From Plakobranchus ocellatus (Eukaryota > Mollusca > Gastropoda > Plakobranchidae), in NCBI GenBank assembly GCA_019648995.1, contig BLXT01003778.1:1362038-1382043 (forward strand): a DNA stretch of 20,006 nucleotides, in the 5' to 3' direction. The number at the start of each line of letters is the position of its first letter. Position 1 is the stretch's first letter. Position numbers and translations under genes: made by a program. The notes under the pieces are model-generated. The model saw only the letters and a program-made list of their open reading frames with translations. It ran no database searches and was not told the DNA's origin. This document shows positions 8,901-17,389 of the stretch, in pieces.

Positions 8901-11900
8901 TAAAATGAAAAAACAGAGGTAACCACAATTTTTAGAACATATTTCCTTCACAAGAGTTTAGAACATTTAGCAATCACTGGATAGATTGAAGACAAATGCA
9001 GCACAGGTAGACAGAAACAACTTTTATTTAAAGTCTTAAGTCATGGGTTATAGGTAAAGGTAGCAACAACAACTTTATAAGGTTATCTCAGAACAGCTTT
9101 GAGTGGAGGAACATAATCATCAACGTCTGTTCCAGAAAGCACATCTAAAGAAGAAGAAGAAATATATTTTTTTTTGGCGATATTCATGTGAAGACACAAT
9201 CAGCATGAATAAAGATAACAGAGTTAGGAAAGGTAAGAGGGAGAGAATAAAAGGCCCTATTCTATGCTGCATCTATTAGCTAAGGGTTTAGTTTCTTGTC
9301 TAATTTGGTCGCAGAGAGAGAGAACTAAGGTTTTAATTAGGTTTAAACTTCAATAGATACATAATCATATACAAAATTGTCTGTAAAGCTATGGTGACAG
9401 TTTGTATCTATACCCTACATTTTTTTTAAAACCAAAAATTGAATGTAAAGTTACAAGTGTTTTAAAATATGAGCTCAAAATCATATGCGTATATATAAAG
9501 TTTGAAGAAAAATATCTCATAGTATTGGTAAACCTGAGGACCAAGTTTCATTCAATTATTTGTAATTGAATGGAAAATGTTTGTTAAAAGCAAAAGGCAC
9601 TCTAGTCAACATTTGAATTAAAATGAGGGATCCAAAACTTGTGTTTATATTCACACATTTTGTCTGCTTCATGTCTCTTTGGTAGAATTTAGTCTTACAT
9701 CAAGATTTTACATATCATATCGTGATTTGTGCACTTTTGCTCCATATACATTTTTACTACTCCCTGTCCCTTAAATAGCATCTGGTTTTACATTGGGTTC
9801 TATGTATCAAGAATACATCTGACAAAATTACTTTAATTATTTACCTGCATTTTTTTTTCCTCATTATCTCAATCAAAATTGTAAATGTTAATTATTGTTA
9901 TCTTTAACAGAACTGATACTTCATGTGGGGCGAGGGCCATCTATAGTTCCATACTTACTATAGCTAAGTACTAAGCTGAATCTCTATTATGACTTGCGCA
10001 TTTTGTCTTGCATCTATCAACTACACTTTGCCTTTTTATCCCAAAACTAAATTGAAACAAATGTGAAAATTTACCTCCACAGCAGTGATTATGTCTTTTA
10101 CTGCAATTGCTGCCTGCTCCTCTGAATAGTATTGTTGGGTGACAATTCTGTAAAATAAAAAATTTGGAAAAGGGGCAGGATTGAGGGGGGGGGGGGGGGG
10201 GGGGGGGGGGGTGAGGTTAAATTGTATTGTTACACAAATGTATCAAAAGATGAAAAAAAAAAATTAAAAGCAATTGAAACTGGCATAGATTTTTTTTACT
10301 TTCAAAAAGCATTTTACTTAGGAGATTTCAAATCTATTGACATTCAATTTTTAAGATAACATTTGTCTGATTTATGGTAGAATCAAAACTGCATTAAAAA
10401 AGAAAAAAAAAAAAAGAAAATTTCATATAGCTATTAATATTCTGACCTTTCAAATAAGTCTGAACCAGTCACCAATTCAAGGACTATGTATACATGATCT
10501 AAGGATTCAAAAACTTCTCTCATCCGCACCTATGAAAAAAAATCATTTGAAATGTGAGAAGAAAAATACAAATGCATGACCTGAAAAGATAATATAGTGC
10601 AACTGTTTAGTTTCAACTTAATAACAGTGGCATATTCTTGAAATATTATTTCAAGATAGCTGACCCATTCTTTTAAGTTTCCCTTATTCGATGTACAGCA
10701 GTGTAGCATTTTTATGAAAAGTATTTTTAACATTTGAAGTTTAATCCTAAATGTTTGTAACCCTCCACCTATCACTCTGCTTCAATTCATATAACAATGT
10801 CTAATTTTTGTGTTAAATGTTAGTTCTAAGTGGGAGTACAAACTGCTACACTGGCCACTCCCAACTGGGCCCATAAGATAGCACTAACTATATTTGAAAT
10901 TAATTTCAGTATAGGTTCCATAAGAAAGAAAGATGAAACTTAATCCCTAAACCTCCAAGTCTTCTCCTAGAAATGCATGATAAATTATTATAAAAATGTG
11001 TCATCTACCATATCGTCACTGTGCTATGATTTTGGCATAAGTCAGACTTATGCCAAAATGCAAGTGATATAACATTGTAATTGGGAAAACAAGATCTGTC
11101 TGATCATGTTATCAGATTAAAAATGCACAATCAGAGTTTTGAATAGATTAATAAATTCAAAATGTCACAAGTCAAAAAAAAAAAAGAAAAACAACATATT
11201 TTGTTAATTATCTCAAAAGTAAGTAAAACTAACTATGCCAAAATTGCAGCACAGTGACGACGTAAACAGCTCAAGGTACAGGGAATGGAGGCTAAGGAAT
11301 TTTATTGATCCTATAATATAGACTCGCAAATGTGGACTTGCAAAATTCGTGGGCATTTTTAGTGCCGAGTGCCAACTAGAGAAGTTCATGAAGTGTCCAA
11401 ATTTCTATTACAGGAGACACTGAGAAATCGGCCAACTCCCAGAAATGGTCATCTTGACAAACTGCAAGGTGCTTTTGCCAAAGATGGGCTGGAAGATAGC
11501 CTAAAACTCAGGATAAGCTGTGTTGCTTGCAGGCACCCTGCAGTGAGTTGAAAGGGTACACAAAATGATTAAAAAGCTACTATTTCATATCTGAGTGACA
11601 ATAAATTGGCTGAAAAACTTGCAAAAAAAGGAAGGCTCCATCACCATTAACATATGCCAGAATGACCCATTACAGTGCTCAGAGGGCATTAATTGGGGAC
11701 ATTATAGAGCCACCATTCTAACAGCCGCACAGAAAAAGAGTGCCTTCTGTATGTGGAAAAACGAGAAAAAGCCCTTCATGCATTTTTCAAACTCCACAAA
11801 ATATTACAAGACCAGTCTAAAAGAGACAGAAGTCACATACAAACCCTTTTGAAGCAACTAATTTTCAAGCTTTTTTAAAATTAAAATGCTATTTTTAAAA

Positions 11901-14550
11901 GATGAAAATCCCACATCCCGGCTCAGAATCAATACAACTCTAGCAGCAGCAAACAGCAACATAACCTCAGCAGCAGCCTTGCTATGTAAGTCCCTCAATA
12001 AGCAGAACACTCAGAAAGAAGGAGAATAACACTGGCCCAAGAAAGTGTGGCAAAGCTTTTGCAGTGTAATCTCTTATCTTCTTGGTAAATGTGTCTGAAA
12101 TTTTCCAAACTGATGTGGATATACAAAATGAAAAGGAAAAGAAAAAAGTAAAAGTTGTTTTTGCTCTTGGAATGCATTGAATGTGAAAATAACATAGAAG
12201 AATTCTTTTATATGTTGAAATAGCATTGGATGTTCTAAAATGTAGGTTTCCAAGCTCACAAAAAGATAGAATTTATAGATCTGTTAACATCAAGCATGAG
12301 ACCATTCTTATGAGTCGGCTGTCACATAAATAAAAAAAAGAATTTTAAGTTCTTTTTCCTTTTTGTGAAGGCCCTTTTTTCCCCAAAAAGTTAAAAATCC
12401 TATATCTTGGATCATAGTCAACATATTTCTGTCTAATTTTCTAGGTTTTCTAAAAATAAAAACATTTCTAACTATTTCAATGATTTAAAATATTCAAAAT
12501 ACGACTTCTGACTCATTCAGAATGAATAAATTAAATACAGAGTTTCTTTATTATGATTGTTACATTTTTTTTTCAAAAGGAAAAGATGGTATACATTTAT
12601 TATTGAATTTGTTTTGACACTAAGTCTGCACAATTTGGAAATGTTTTAATGTTCAAAACTAGCTACAGAATACATGAGTTTTATTACAATATTAGGGTGA
12701 TCAAGTCTCAAAAGGATTCCAACTTCGGCCATGACTGTTTTGTGTTCCATCTGTTGAAGAACATAAAGCAAAACAAAAAATGATTTAAGGCTTAGTTTTT
12801 AATATGACTACCTTAAAATGTGTGAGAGTTTGACACTGAAGATAAAAAGGGAAACAATGTGTCAAGGCAGGAGCAGGTGGCTGAACAAAGAGGAGCAGAG
12901 TAATCCATTGATTACTCAATAATAATATAAATATATTATTATTATGTCTTGGGGCTTATTTCAAAGTTATGCTACCATTAATATTTAGCCCTTAATCTGC
13001 CAAGAGAGAGAACTTTGATTAAAATCCCATTCATATCATCAAAAGTGGCTCAAGCTTTGTGGTTAATTTTCAGCAGTAGGGTGCCAAGAAAGATTTTTTA
13101 AAATAATATACAGTTTGTGATAAATCTGTTATTCACAAACGTTAAAAAATATTGCAATATTGCAGCAAAGAAAAAAGGTAACAAATCAAAGAAAGTTAAG
13201 GACTCAGGATATAGGAGGAGGACTCAATCCTGTTTAATTTTGGATAATGAAAAATCTTTTCAAAGCCATTCAATTAATACTTAATTTTGTTTGATAATTT
13301 GAAACTTCCACTTCACTATTATGGTTAGATGATATCACTACCCTGGTGCTTGGTTTGATTTGTGGTTCTTATTATATTTTCAGCCTTTTGTTGTTTTCTT
13401 TTGCCCTCTTTGTTAACCATGAGTTTTAATTTTATCAGATCAATTTTACATTCACTATTTTTTCTCTAAATTTATGTTTGAATCACATGTATTAGTTTGT
13501 ACTGCCTTCTTTAAAAAAAAAATTATCTTATTTAATCCTGATTTTTTATCTAATTGAATAAAACACCACCTATCAACTTACGCGTTTGTCCATAATCTTG
13601 ACAGCCCATGCTTGATCTGTACCTTTCAATGTACATTTGTGAACAATAGCTGTGGCCCCTCTAAAATGAATAAGAATTAAGCAGAAATGTCTTAAGATCA
13701 GTCTTAATGGGTTTAATATCATTGATTTGATTAAGGAATTTTAAGTTTATTTTCTCCATCTCTTTTTTTTTTTTGTCTTAATTTAAAGCTCCAATACCTC
13801 CGCACAGATTATATAATATGCCAGTTTTTAATCAATAGCAAGCTTGTTAAATGCATTTTTTGGCTGCATCAATTATTTTAATTAACTAAAGATGTAGTTT
13901 TGGGACGTTTCATTTAATTTAATTTCAGTTACAATTTTCATTTGCAACATACTTTTAAGTTACTCTTATAAAAAAGGGAACCATGCATCCGGTAATACAG
14001 AAAACAGAAATTGGAAATTGCTGTTGGCTTTCAAGCATTTGTGTACTAGAGTGCCAGTCTATGTTGTTACACATCAATCTTCACTTGATTAATGATACCT
14101 CCGTTTTCCTTTCAAATATTCAGAATGCAATCTCTGATTTATCTCTAGTCTCAAGAAAATGACTGAGGTATTTAGCTTATTTTTATTCATTTAATAATAT
14201 GCTCGTGATAATCTTAAAAATTTGTTCTCGTAAAAAAAAACAACCTAACAAGAAACAATATTAAAGACAAATAAACATGATTTAAATTTCATGTATTATA
14301 AAAGCTTTCACAACTGTAAACTGCCTCAATGAACAAGACAAAAATAGTACAACTTAAGGCAAATTATTCACATATATTGCATTAAGAAGTTTTGTTTTAT
14401 TATGCTGTTAATCAAATAGTGCAGCAAAATTAAGCATTGTTTTATCTTAACTGATTACCTGCCAAGTTCTTTTCCCAAGTCATAATGTTCTTCAAAACTT
14501 CTGTCTTTAATACTCTCTGCTATCCAGTAATCCTGAGTTAGCTGAGGCAT
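1693..14550 (-). CDS. CAMK4: CaMKIV-like Ca2+/calmodulin-dependent protein kinase, 12 coding exons, complete
   Basis: Joining twelve minus-strand exons (14550-14459, 13660-13582, 12750-12688, 10529-10447, 10147-10075, 7380-7342, 6380-6329, 5784-5710, 4748-4673, 4036-3919, 2723-2565, 1839-1693) gives 1056 nt, 351 residues plus stop, with GT-AG introns and consistent phases. Seen: glycine loop GRGATAIV (30-37), catalytic lysine in AVK (K52), alpha-C Glu in MAEVG (E66), HRDLKPEN (139-146), DFG (162-164), activation-loop T177 in VTVCGTP, APE (186-188), DMWSVG (200-205), and autoinhibitory/calmodulin-binding segment around EFNARRKLK (295-303). Family knowledge: NARRKLK and GRGAT are CaMKIV rather than CaMKI hallmarks; CaMKK phosphorylates the loop Thr; the enzyme phosphorylates nuclear factors such as CREB. 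Odd: GS replaces GG before LF(D/E)RI; HVW replaces HPW; the protein is shorter than vertebrate CaMKIV (about 470 residues) and ends in an EQ repeat. It appears intact and functional. The orthology call is by motif, not by phylogeny. Confidence 0.95.
1840..2564 (-). other. Intron 11
   Basis: A 725-nt phase 0 intron, donor gtgaga, acceptor ctctag. AT-rich; I see no mobile element or extra exon. A short plus-strand ORF starting at 1746 is a shadow of exon 12. Confidence 0.85.
2565..2723 (-). CDS. CAMK4: Exon 11: C-lobe end and autoinhibitory/calmodulin-binding start
   Basis: This 159-nt exon is phase 0 at both ends and encodes residues 251-303. DLVRKLLVVNPQKRLT is subdomain XI with the structural Arg264; KHVWVTG follows, with Val replacing the usual Pro of HPW. 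The exon ends in EKIKEFNARRKLK, the start of the calmodulin-binding helix. Acceptor gtctgtag, donor gtgaga. Confidence 0.95.
2844..2915 (+). repeat. (CT)n microsatellite, intron 10
   Basis: About 36 uninterrupted CT units, preceded by a short GT-rich stretch. On the transcribed strand it is a GA tract about 120 nt upstream of the exon 11 acceptor. Confidence 0.97.
3405..3535 (+). repeat. Dispersed repeat family 1, copy 1
   Basis: TATACAAATACTGCACTCCC and the later GTGGTTGATGGAAAT and ATAGTAAAAGAATACAACCA blocks recur in the same order and spacing at 16318-16436, and in shortened, diverged form at 17517-17600. No RT or transposase coding is seen, so a SINE or MITE is likely. Confidence 0.7.
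3499..3751. repeat. Fold-back (long inverted repeat) in intron 10
   Basis: Left arm 3499-3605 and right arm about 3663-3751 are reverse complements with gaps: ATATAGTAAAAGAATA(C/T)AACCACC at the outer ends and (ACA)AATGTTTCAC, TTAGGCTTTATC near the loop. The left arm includes the end of repeat family 1, so this is an inverted pair or a terminal-inverted-repeat element. Confidence 0.75.
3919..4036 (-). CDS. CAMK4: Exon 10: alpha-G region
   Basis: This 118-nt exon has one base completing Leu211, then residues 212-250. LCGYEPFF, MFKRIL and SPWWDDVSDNAK are classical CaMK subdomain X sequence, very close to vertebrate CaMKIV. Acceptor ttctacag, donor gtaaaa, ending phase 0. Confidence 0.95.
4124..4355 (+). 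repeat. Dispersed repeat family 2, copy 1 (intron 9)
   Basis: This aligns with 12297-12515: GAGACC, then AATTTTAAGTT, a T-rich run, TCCTATATCTTGG, TCAACATATTT, and ATTTAAAAT(G/A)TTCAAAA in the same order. Noncoding; class unknown. Confidence 0.65.
4673..4748 (-). CDS. CAMK4: Exon 9: APE and alpha-F
   Basis: This 76-nt exon encodes PEVLKGQNY then CDMWSVGVIAYI, residues 187-210, completing the APE triad and the buried DxWSxG alpha-F motif. Acceptor cttttcag, donor gtaagt, leaving two bases of Leu211. Confidence 0.95.
4749..5709 (-). other. Intron 8
   Basis: A 961-nt intron, AT-rich. I see no repeat family member or additional coding exon. Confidence 0.8.
5710..5784 (-). CDS. CAMK4: Exon 8: DFG and activation loop
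   Basis: This 75-nt exon encodes DFGLSTIVSN through VTVCGTPAYC, residues 162-185, with split Ala codons at both borders. Asp162 binds magnesium. Thr177 sits at the position phosphorylated by CaMKK in CaMKI/IV. Acceptor cctctttag, donor gtatgg. Confidence 0.95.
5785..6328 (-). other. Intron 7
   Basis: A 544-nt, very AT-rich intron with no recognisable element. Confidence 0.8.
6329..6380 (-). CDS. CAMK4: Exon 7: PEN and pre-DFG strand
   Basis: This 52-nt exon encodes PENILYENLS and LKI, residues 144-160, plus the first base of Ala161. Asn146 is the metal-binding Asn of the catalytic loop. The reading frame joins exactly to the DFG exon. Acceptor attttcag, donor gtatga. It was found by searching intron sequence for the missing PEN segment. 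Confidence 0.93.
6866..7203. repeat. Long near-palindrome (inverted duplication) in intron 6
   Basis: The left arm GTGTAGCAGTCTCACAAAAT (from about 6911) matches the reverse complement of 7117-7155 (GTGTAGCACTCCCACAAAAT), and the similarity continues inward to a centre at about 7029 (CTAAAG CATGT CTTTAG) and outward for tens of bases. Both arms give a similar antiparallel conceptual peptide (QLDLFCETATHII on minus, QLDSFCGSATQMI on plus), which follows from the duplication and is not proof of coding. Confidence 0.75.
7342..7380 (-). CDS. CAMK4: Exon 6: catalytic loop micro-exon
   Basis: This is only 39 nt (13 codons), phase 0 at both ends, encoding YLHNHDVVHRDLK. It holds the catalytic Asp141 and Lys143 of the HRDLKPEN loop; the loop is split from PEN by the next intron. 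Acceptor tctcacag, donor gtgaga. Confidence 0.95.
7550..9165 (+). mobile_element. Decayed, 5'-truncated RTE-like LINE inserted antisense in intron 5
   Basis: Plus-strand fragments in order match RTE-clade pol: end of the endonuclease (SSNKID, GADYNSDHILIM at about 7646-7681, LKNLKKAKANPKFQ), RT core (AFDKVK at about 8103, ELFHMLEKLDIGGKDLRVIR, then SIKGGVR), catalytic YADD at 8389-8400, DSEEQLQKLLDT, KKFKYLG, then EIKK and VMKTY, and the LINE 3' end shared with copy A. Frameshifts and stops (for example just after YADDAV) show it is dead. It ends in a GAA-rich tail. The element would have encoded endonuclease plus reverse transcriptase for target-primed retrotransposition. The left boundary is uncertain, with no endonuclease start visible. 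Confidence 0.88.
9166..10074 (-). other. Remainder of intron 5, no gene seen
   Basis: AT-rich. The only structure noted is a 10-bp hairpin (CATTCAATTA with TAATTGAATG) at 9549-9572. Confidence 0.7.
10075..10147 (-). CDS. CAMK4: Exon 5: subdomain VIa
   Basis: This 73-nt exon has one base completing Arg106, then residues 107-130. IVTQQYYSEEQAA and the following AVKDII helix align with CaMKIV IVEKGYYSERDAA. Acceptor ttttacag, donor gtaaat, ending phase 0. A 27-base C run (as read on this strand) lies about 35 nt upstream of the acceptor. Confidence 0.95.
10185..10211 (+). repeat. 27-base G homopolymer in intron 4
   Basis: Uninterrupted G run; C run on the transcribed strand. It ends 36 nt upstream (in transcript sense) of the exon 5 acceptor, next to the polypyrimidine tract and expected branch-point zone of this 299-nt intron. 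Confidence 0.95.
10447..10529 (-). CDS. CAMK4: Exon 4: subdomains IV-V and hinge
   Basis: This 83-nt exon encodes residues 79-105 plus two bases of Arg106. VRMREVFES is followed by VYIVLELVTG and the hinge/alpha-D start. Most CaMKs read ELVTGGELFDRI; here it reads GSDLFERI, a change of the second glycine and conservative acidic swaps. Acceptor tttcatag, donor gtcaga. Confidence 0.95.
11013..11260. mobile_element. MITE-like element with terminal inverted repeats, intron 3
   Basis: The ends 11013-11039 and 11234-11260 are inverted copies with about 25 of 27 bases matching (TCGTCACTGTGCT...TTTTGGCATA). The left end also forms a perfect 14-bp hairpin at 11029-11059 (ATTTTGGCATAAGT, loop CAG). 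No coding capacity; length about 250 bp. Target-site duplications are not clear. Confidence 0.65.
11340..11880 (+). pseudogene. Coding-like relic, possibly retroelement RNase H region
   Basis: This block is richer in GC than the flanking intron and has coding-like pieces in plus-strand frames: a 60-codon ORF from 11369 and, in another frame near 11598-11640, DNKLAEKLAKKGRL, which resembles the GNEKADELAKKG end of LINE RNase H domains. Stops and frame changes follow. The family was not identified; it could also be a processed fragment of an unknown gene. Confidence 0.35.
11865..11945 (+). repeat. Dispersed repeat family 2, short diverged copy
   Basis: AAAAGATGAAAATCCCACAT and GGCTCAGAATCAA parallel AAAAGGTAAAATCCTATAT and GGCTTAAAATCAA of copy 1. 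Weak and short. Confidence 0.35.
12297..12515 (+). repeat. Dispersed repeat family 2, copy 2 (intron 3)
   Basis: Same block order as 4124-4355, including TCCTATATCTTGG and CAACATATTT. Noncoding. Confidence 0.65.
12688..12750 (-). CDS. CAMK4: Exon 3: alpha-C helix
   Basis: This 63-nt exon has phase 0 at both ends and encodes residues 58-78. MAEVGILLRLDHPNI matches the CaMK alpha-C helix and the conserved HPNI turn; E66 is the salt-bridge glutamate. Acceptor ttcaacag, donor gtaata. Because it is phase-symmetric, skipping it would keep frame but delete alpha-C. Confidence 0.94.
12751..13581 (-). other. Intron 2
   Basis: An 831-nt intron. AT-rich with a small AT palindrome near 12918-12946 (AATAATAATATAAATATATT); no element recognised. 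Confidence 0.8.
13582..13660 (-). CDS. CAMK4: Exon 2: glycine loop and catalytic lysine
   Basis: This exon has 79 nt: one base completing Arg31, then residues 32-57. It encodes GATAIVHKC and WAVKIMDKR and contains the ATP-anchoring Lys52 (kinase subdomains I-II). The acceptor is cattttag and the donor gtaagt, both strong. It ends in phase 0. Confidence 0.95.
13661..14458 (-). other. Intron 1
   Basis: A 798-nt intron, AT-rich; nothing recognised. Confidence 0.8.
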
Positions 14551-14554
14551 ATTT
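14459..14554 (-). CDS. CAMK4: Exon 1 (coding): start codon and N-cap of kinase
   Basis: The ATG at 14550-14548 opens MPQLTQDYWI and runs to KELG plus two bases of the Arg codon that completes GRG; the donor is gtaatc. The DYWI motif just before the kinase domain is shared with vertebrate CaMKIV (DYWID), which supports this start region. Only four bases (AAAT, 14551-14554) precede the ATG before a good acceptor (ttgcacag), so the 5' UTR must lie mainly in an upstream noncoding exon. This is the first in-frame ATG of the exon. Confidence 0.9.
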
Positions 14555-15600
14555 CTGTGCAATACAAATTATAAATTGTTCAAATATGCAAATTTATTGA
14601 ACAAATTTACATAGTTTCCAAACATCAAGTAAATTTCTCCCAGCCTGCAGCCATAAGCCAAACGGATTATGTTTTATACAGAATTATCAAATATATTAGG
14701 TATGAAAATGTTATTGCTATAATAGGCATATATATTTAGGTAAAAGTCTGCTTTGATTTGGCCTTCAAGTTTAAAAAAAAAACTTTTAGATTCAATGTTT
14801 CTGAATCTTTTTTCCCTTCAATTTGTGATTTTTGATAAATCAAACCTGTTTTAAACATTAAATTGAGGAGAGTAAAAGACTTGAATATGATGTGCAGAGG
14901 GCCATGCTATTATTTTGTGATTTTGCATAATGTTCATTTGTATTAGGAAGGTATCCTGAATTATCCATGCAGTATTGCTTATCAGGGCATGCATATTAAG
15001 ATGATTAGACAGAGCTTTTTGCAAAATTTTGCTTAAAAAATGAACAACTGAAAAGTGTTTAATGTGATCAGAGCAATAAATGTGCTATCTAGCTTGTAAT
15101 TTGTAACAATGCCAAGCATAAATAACGAATTTGAATTTTTCTTAAGTCAGCTCACTTCAGATTCATTAGCAATCGGTGTTCAATAAATTATTACAAATAA
15201 AAAACTTTTTAAAAAAGATAAAGGAAGTAAATTTCACTTCCTCAAAAAAGAAATGTAAGGTCTTGAGACTTAAATCAAAGCATAATTTCTAGCAAAATTC
15301 TTCCTCAGAATATTCATAATTATAAAGACGTTGTTTAAGATCTAAATTTCTTGTTTGCCAAATGGATCCAAATTTGATGTTTTGTTACTGGTTTAATCTA
15401 GATTTTAAATATTATTTTCAGTCCATAGTATAGATTTAAGCTGTTGAGAATAAAAACCTGCATAAGCCTTATGTTTTTGAAAGCATAAATTGAATACACC
15501 AACACTATTTTACAGTTTATAAAACTGTTACAAACACAATTTCAGAGGTTAATACATATATTATTTCATATGTGTTTTCAATCAACAATTTTAATCTGAA
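14555..15600 (-). other. Probable 5'-UTR intron, no coding seen
   Basis: The acceptor at 14555-14556 implies this is the 3' part of an intron ahead of the ATG exon. AT-rich, with no exon or repeat identified. Confidence 0.5.
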
Positions 15601-15849
15601 TCAAAAACTAAATATCTAACCAAGTTCCATCTCTGAATTTAGGTGTGAGTCCATAATTATCAAATAGAATTGCTATGTCTTTTCTTTGTGTTTCAAACCT
15701 GTCTGGTAGCCTATTTTAAGATAAATTGGTGTTTTTGTTGCAGTGTTTGGTGTTGTAAAGAATATACTTCTTTTTTTTTTCACGTGAATAAATGCAGGGA
15801 CAGTTGTTTTGACAAGTCGTTATATGGCTCACTAGATCCACTTCTTCAT

Positions 15850-16110
15850 TTTGATAGCTAGATCTAGATCTAAAGGCAGATGAATGTGAAAGTAATTCCT
15901 GAAAAAAAAATCTACCCTGGTCCAGAAAAGTAAATCAATATCTAGATCTAATTCTAATCTAGATGAGACCACTAGGTCTTGGGGAGACGTTTCCAAAATG
16001 CGTATTTCTTATTTAAATATTTCACTCACATTCTCGATCAAAATGGAAACAAATTTCTATTGCTAGTACAAATGAACTGAAGATTTGCGTTCTAATCCAG
16101 AATCTAGATA
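15850..16110. repeat. Cluster of TCTAGATCT-type words
   Basis: CTAGATCTAGATCTA at 15858-15872, ATCTAGATCTAATTCTAATC near 15942-15961, and further AATCTAGA words to about 16107. Low-complexity palindromic motif; no tandem unit is well defined. Confidence 0.5.
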
Positions 16111-16317
16111 GACTAAATCAACATCTAATCAAGTACAATCGCCTCAGGCCAATGCCAGTTACTACCAACGCCACATTTGTTGCTACGGTGGATAAAAATG
16201 TAAATCAACGAAACAAAAAATACAAGATATGCAGCTTTCTGTCCTAAAGCCCTAGGACGGGGAAGCATGGCAATCGCCATCCTGTGAATCACTTCGTTTC
16301 TAGACGAAAAGAAAAAA

Positions 16318-16436
16318 AAAAATATACAAATACCGCACTCCCACAAACATTTATAAATAAGTTTAAGGAACCTGAAATGCCATGGTGGTTGAAGGAAATT
16401 AAATAAAAATAGTAAAATAATACAACCACCTTCTTC
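16318..16436 (+). repeat. Dispersed repeat family 1, copy 2
   Basis: TATACAAATACCGCACTCCC, then TGGTGGTTGAAGGAAATTAA and ATAGTAAAATAATACAACCA, correspond to copy 1 at 3405-3535. A 111-codon minus-strand ORF over this copy (16125-16460) has no protein-like features and is not annotated. Confidence 0.7.
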
Positions 16437-17389
16437 TTCATGTGCCAGGTCTGAGGCCATAGCCTCAATGAGATTGGTAGACAGGTAAAAATGGTACGGC
16501 CATGTAAAATATTAATTGTTATTGTACTTTTGAAGAGATCAATCTTTTTGTTCTTTCATCTTTCAGAGAGCATTTGTCTGTCGGTGACCATGAGCCGGCC
16601 CAATTTTCATAGTTATAATGCCAGAAAAGGATTTATTAATGCGTTAAGAATGTTAAGAGGTGTTATATAATACTTCTAAGTGAAAAAGAAGAAACTTCTA
16701 AGTTTAACATTGATCCATATTATGTAAGATATTAAAGTTAATGGTGAATCAGGAATTCTGTTTACTTTTGAAATATTATGTCATATCTACAAAAAAAATT
16801 TTTTTTTTAATCCATTAGCCCTTGACAAAGTCATCATTATCATCATCATCATCTCTCTGCATTCATAATGCATCATGATCTTCATCCTCGCCAATCCTTA
16901 TTGACGAATAATTATCACTGCTATTGTCATTTCGTTTTACCATTATCATTAAAATTTATAACACCAACAGCAATTTTATTGGCGTTTCATGTTAAATGAT
17001 CATTACATATTGTGTTTATTTTATATTTAAACGCGGTAGTTCTTTATGGTCTGTGAGATATAAAGGAATATAACTAAGCTTAATCAATTTATATCTCTTT
17101 TAATTGCCTGTTTACTCTTAAAAAATCAATGACAATTTATTGTAACATAATGTTTAAAATATAGAAGGTAAAGAAACTACTGTAGTCATTGATCACGATC
17201 TGTTATAAAAAAAAATGTATACAAAACACCCTTCGGCCCAGTTTTATAAAAAAAAAAAAGTATGTTCTTATCGTTCCAACATCCCGCAAAAATGTAATAA
17301 GATATAAGTGTTTTTAATGTTTGCGAATGGGCCTTTATTGCTCACATTTCTTGCACTTTACACCCCCTGAAAATGGCCCAACCAACCTT

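Noticed and set aside
1693..14550. Possibility that the kinase is a pseudogene or CaMKI rather than CaMKIV
   Set aside because: All 12 exons are in frame with consensus splice sites and catalytic residues intact; GRGAT and NARRKLK favour CaMKIV over CaMKI.
16125..16460. 111-codon minus-strand ORF, the second longest open frame
   Set aside because: It overlaps repeat family 1 copy 2, has Phe-run and low-complexity stretches from poly-A/T, and shows no domain or splice support.
16792..16812. A-run followed by T-run forming a palindrome
   Set aside because: Simple low-complexity sequence; no terminator or hairpin role expected in a eukaryotic intergenic region.
16830..16875. CAT/ATC-rich stretch as a possible microsatellite or coding His/Ile repeat
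   Set aside because: Too short and interrupted; no open frame of interest.
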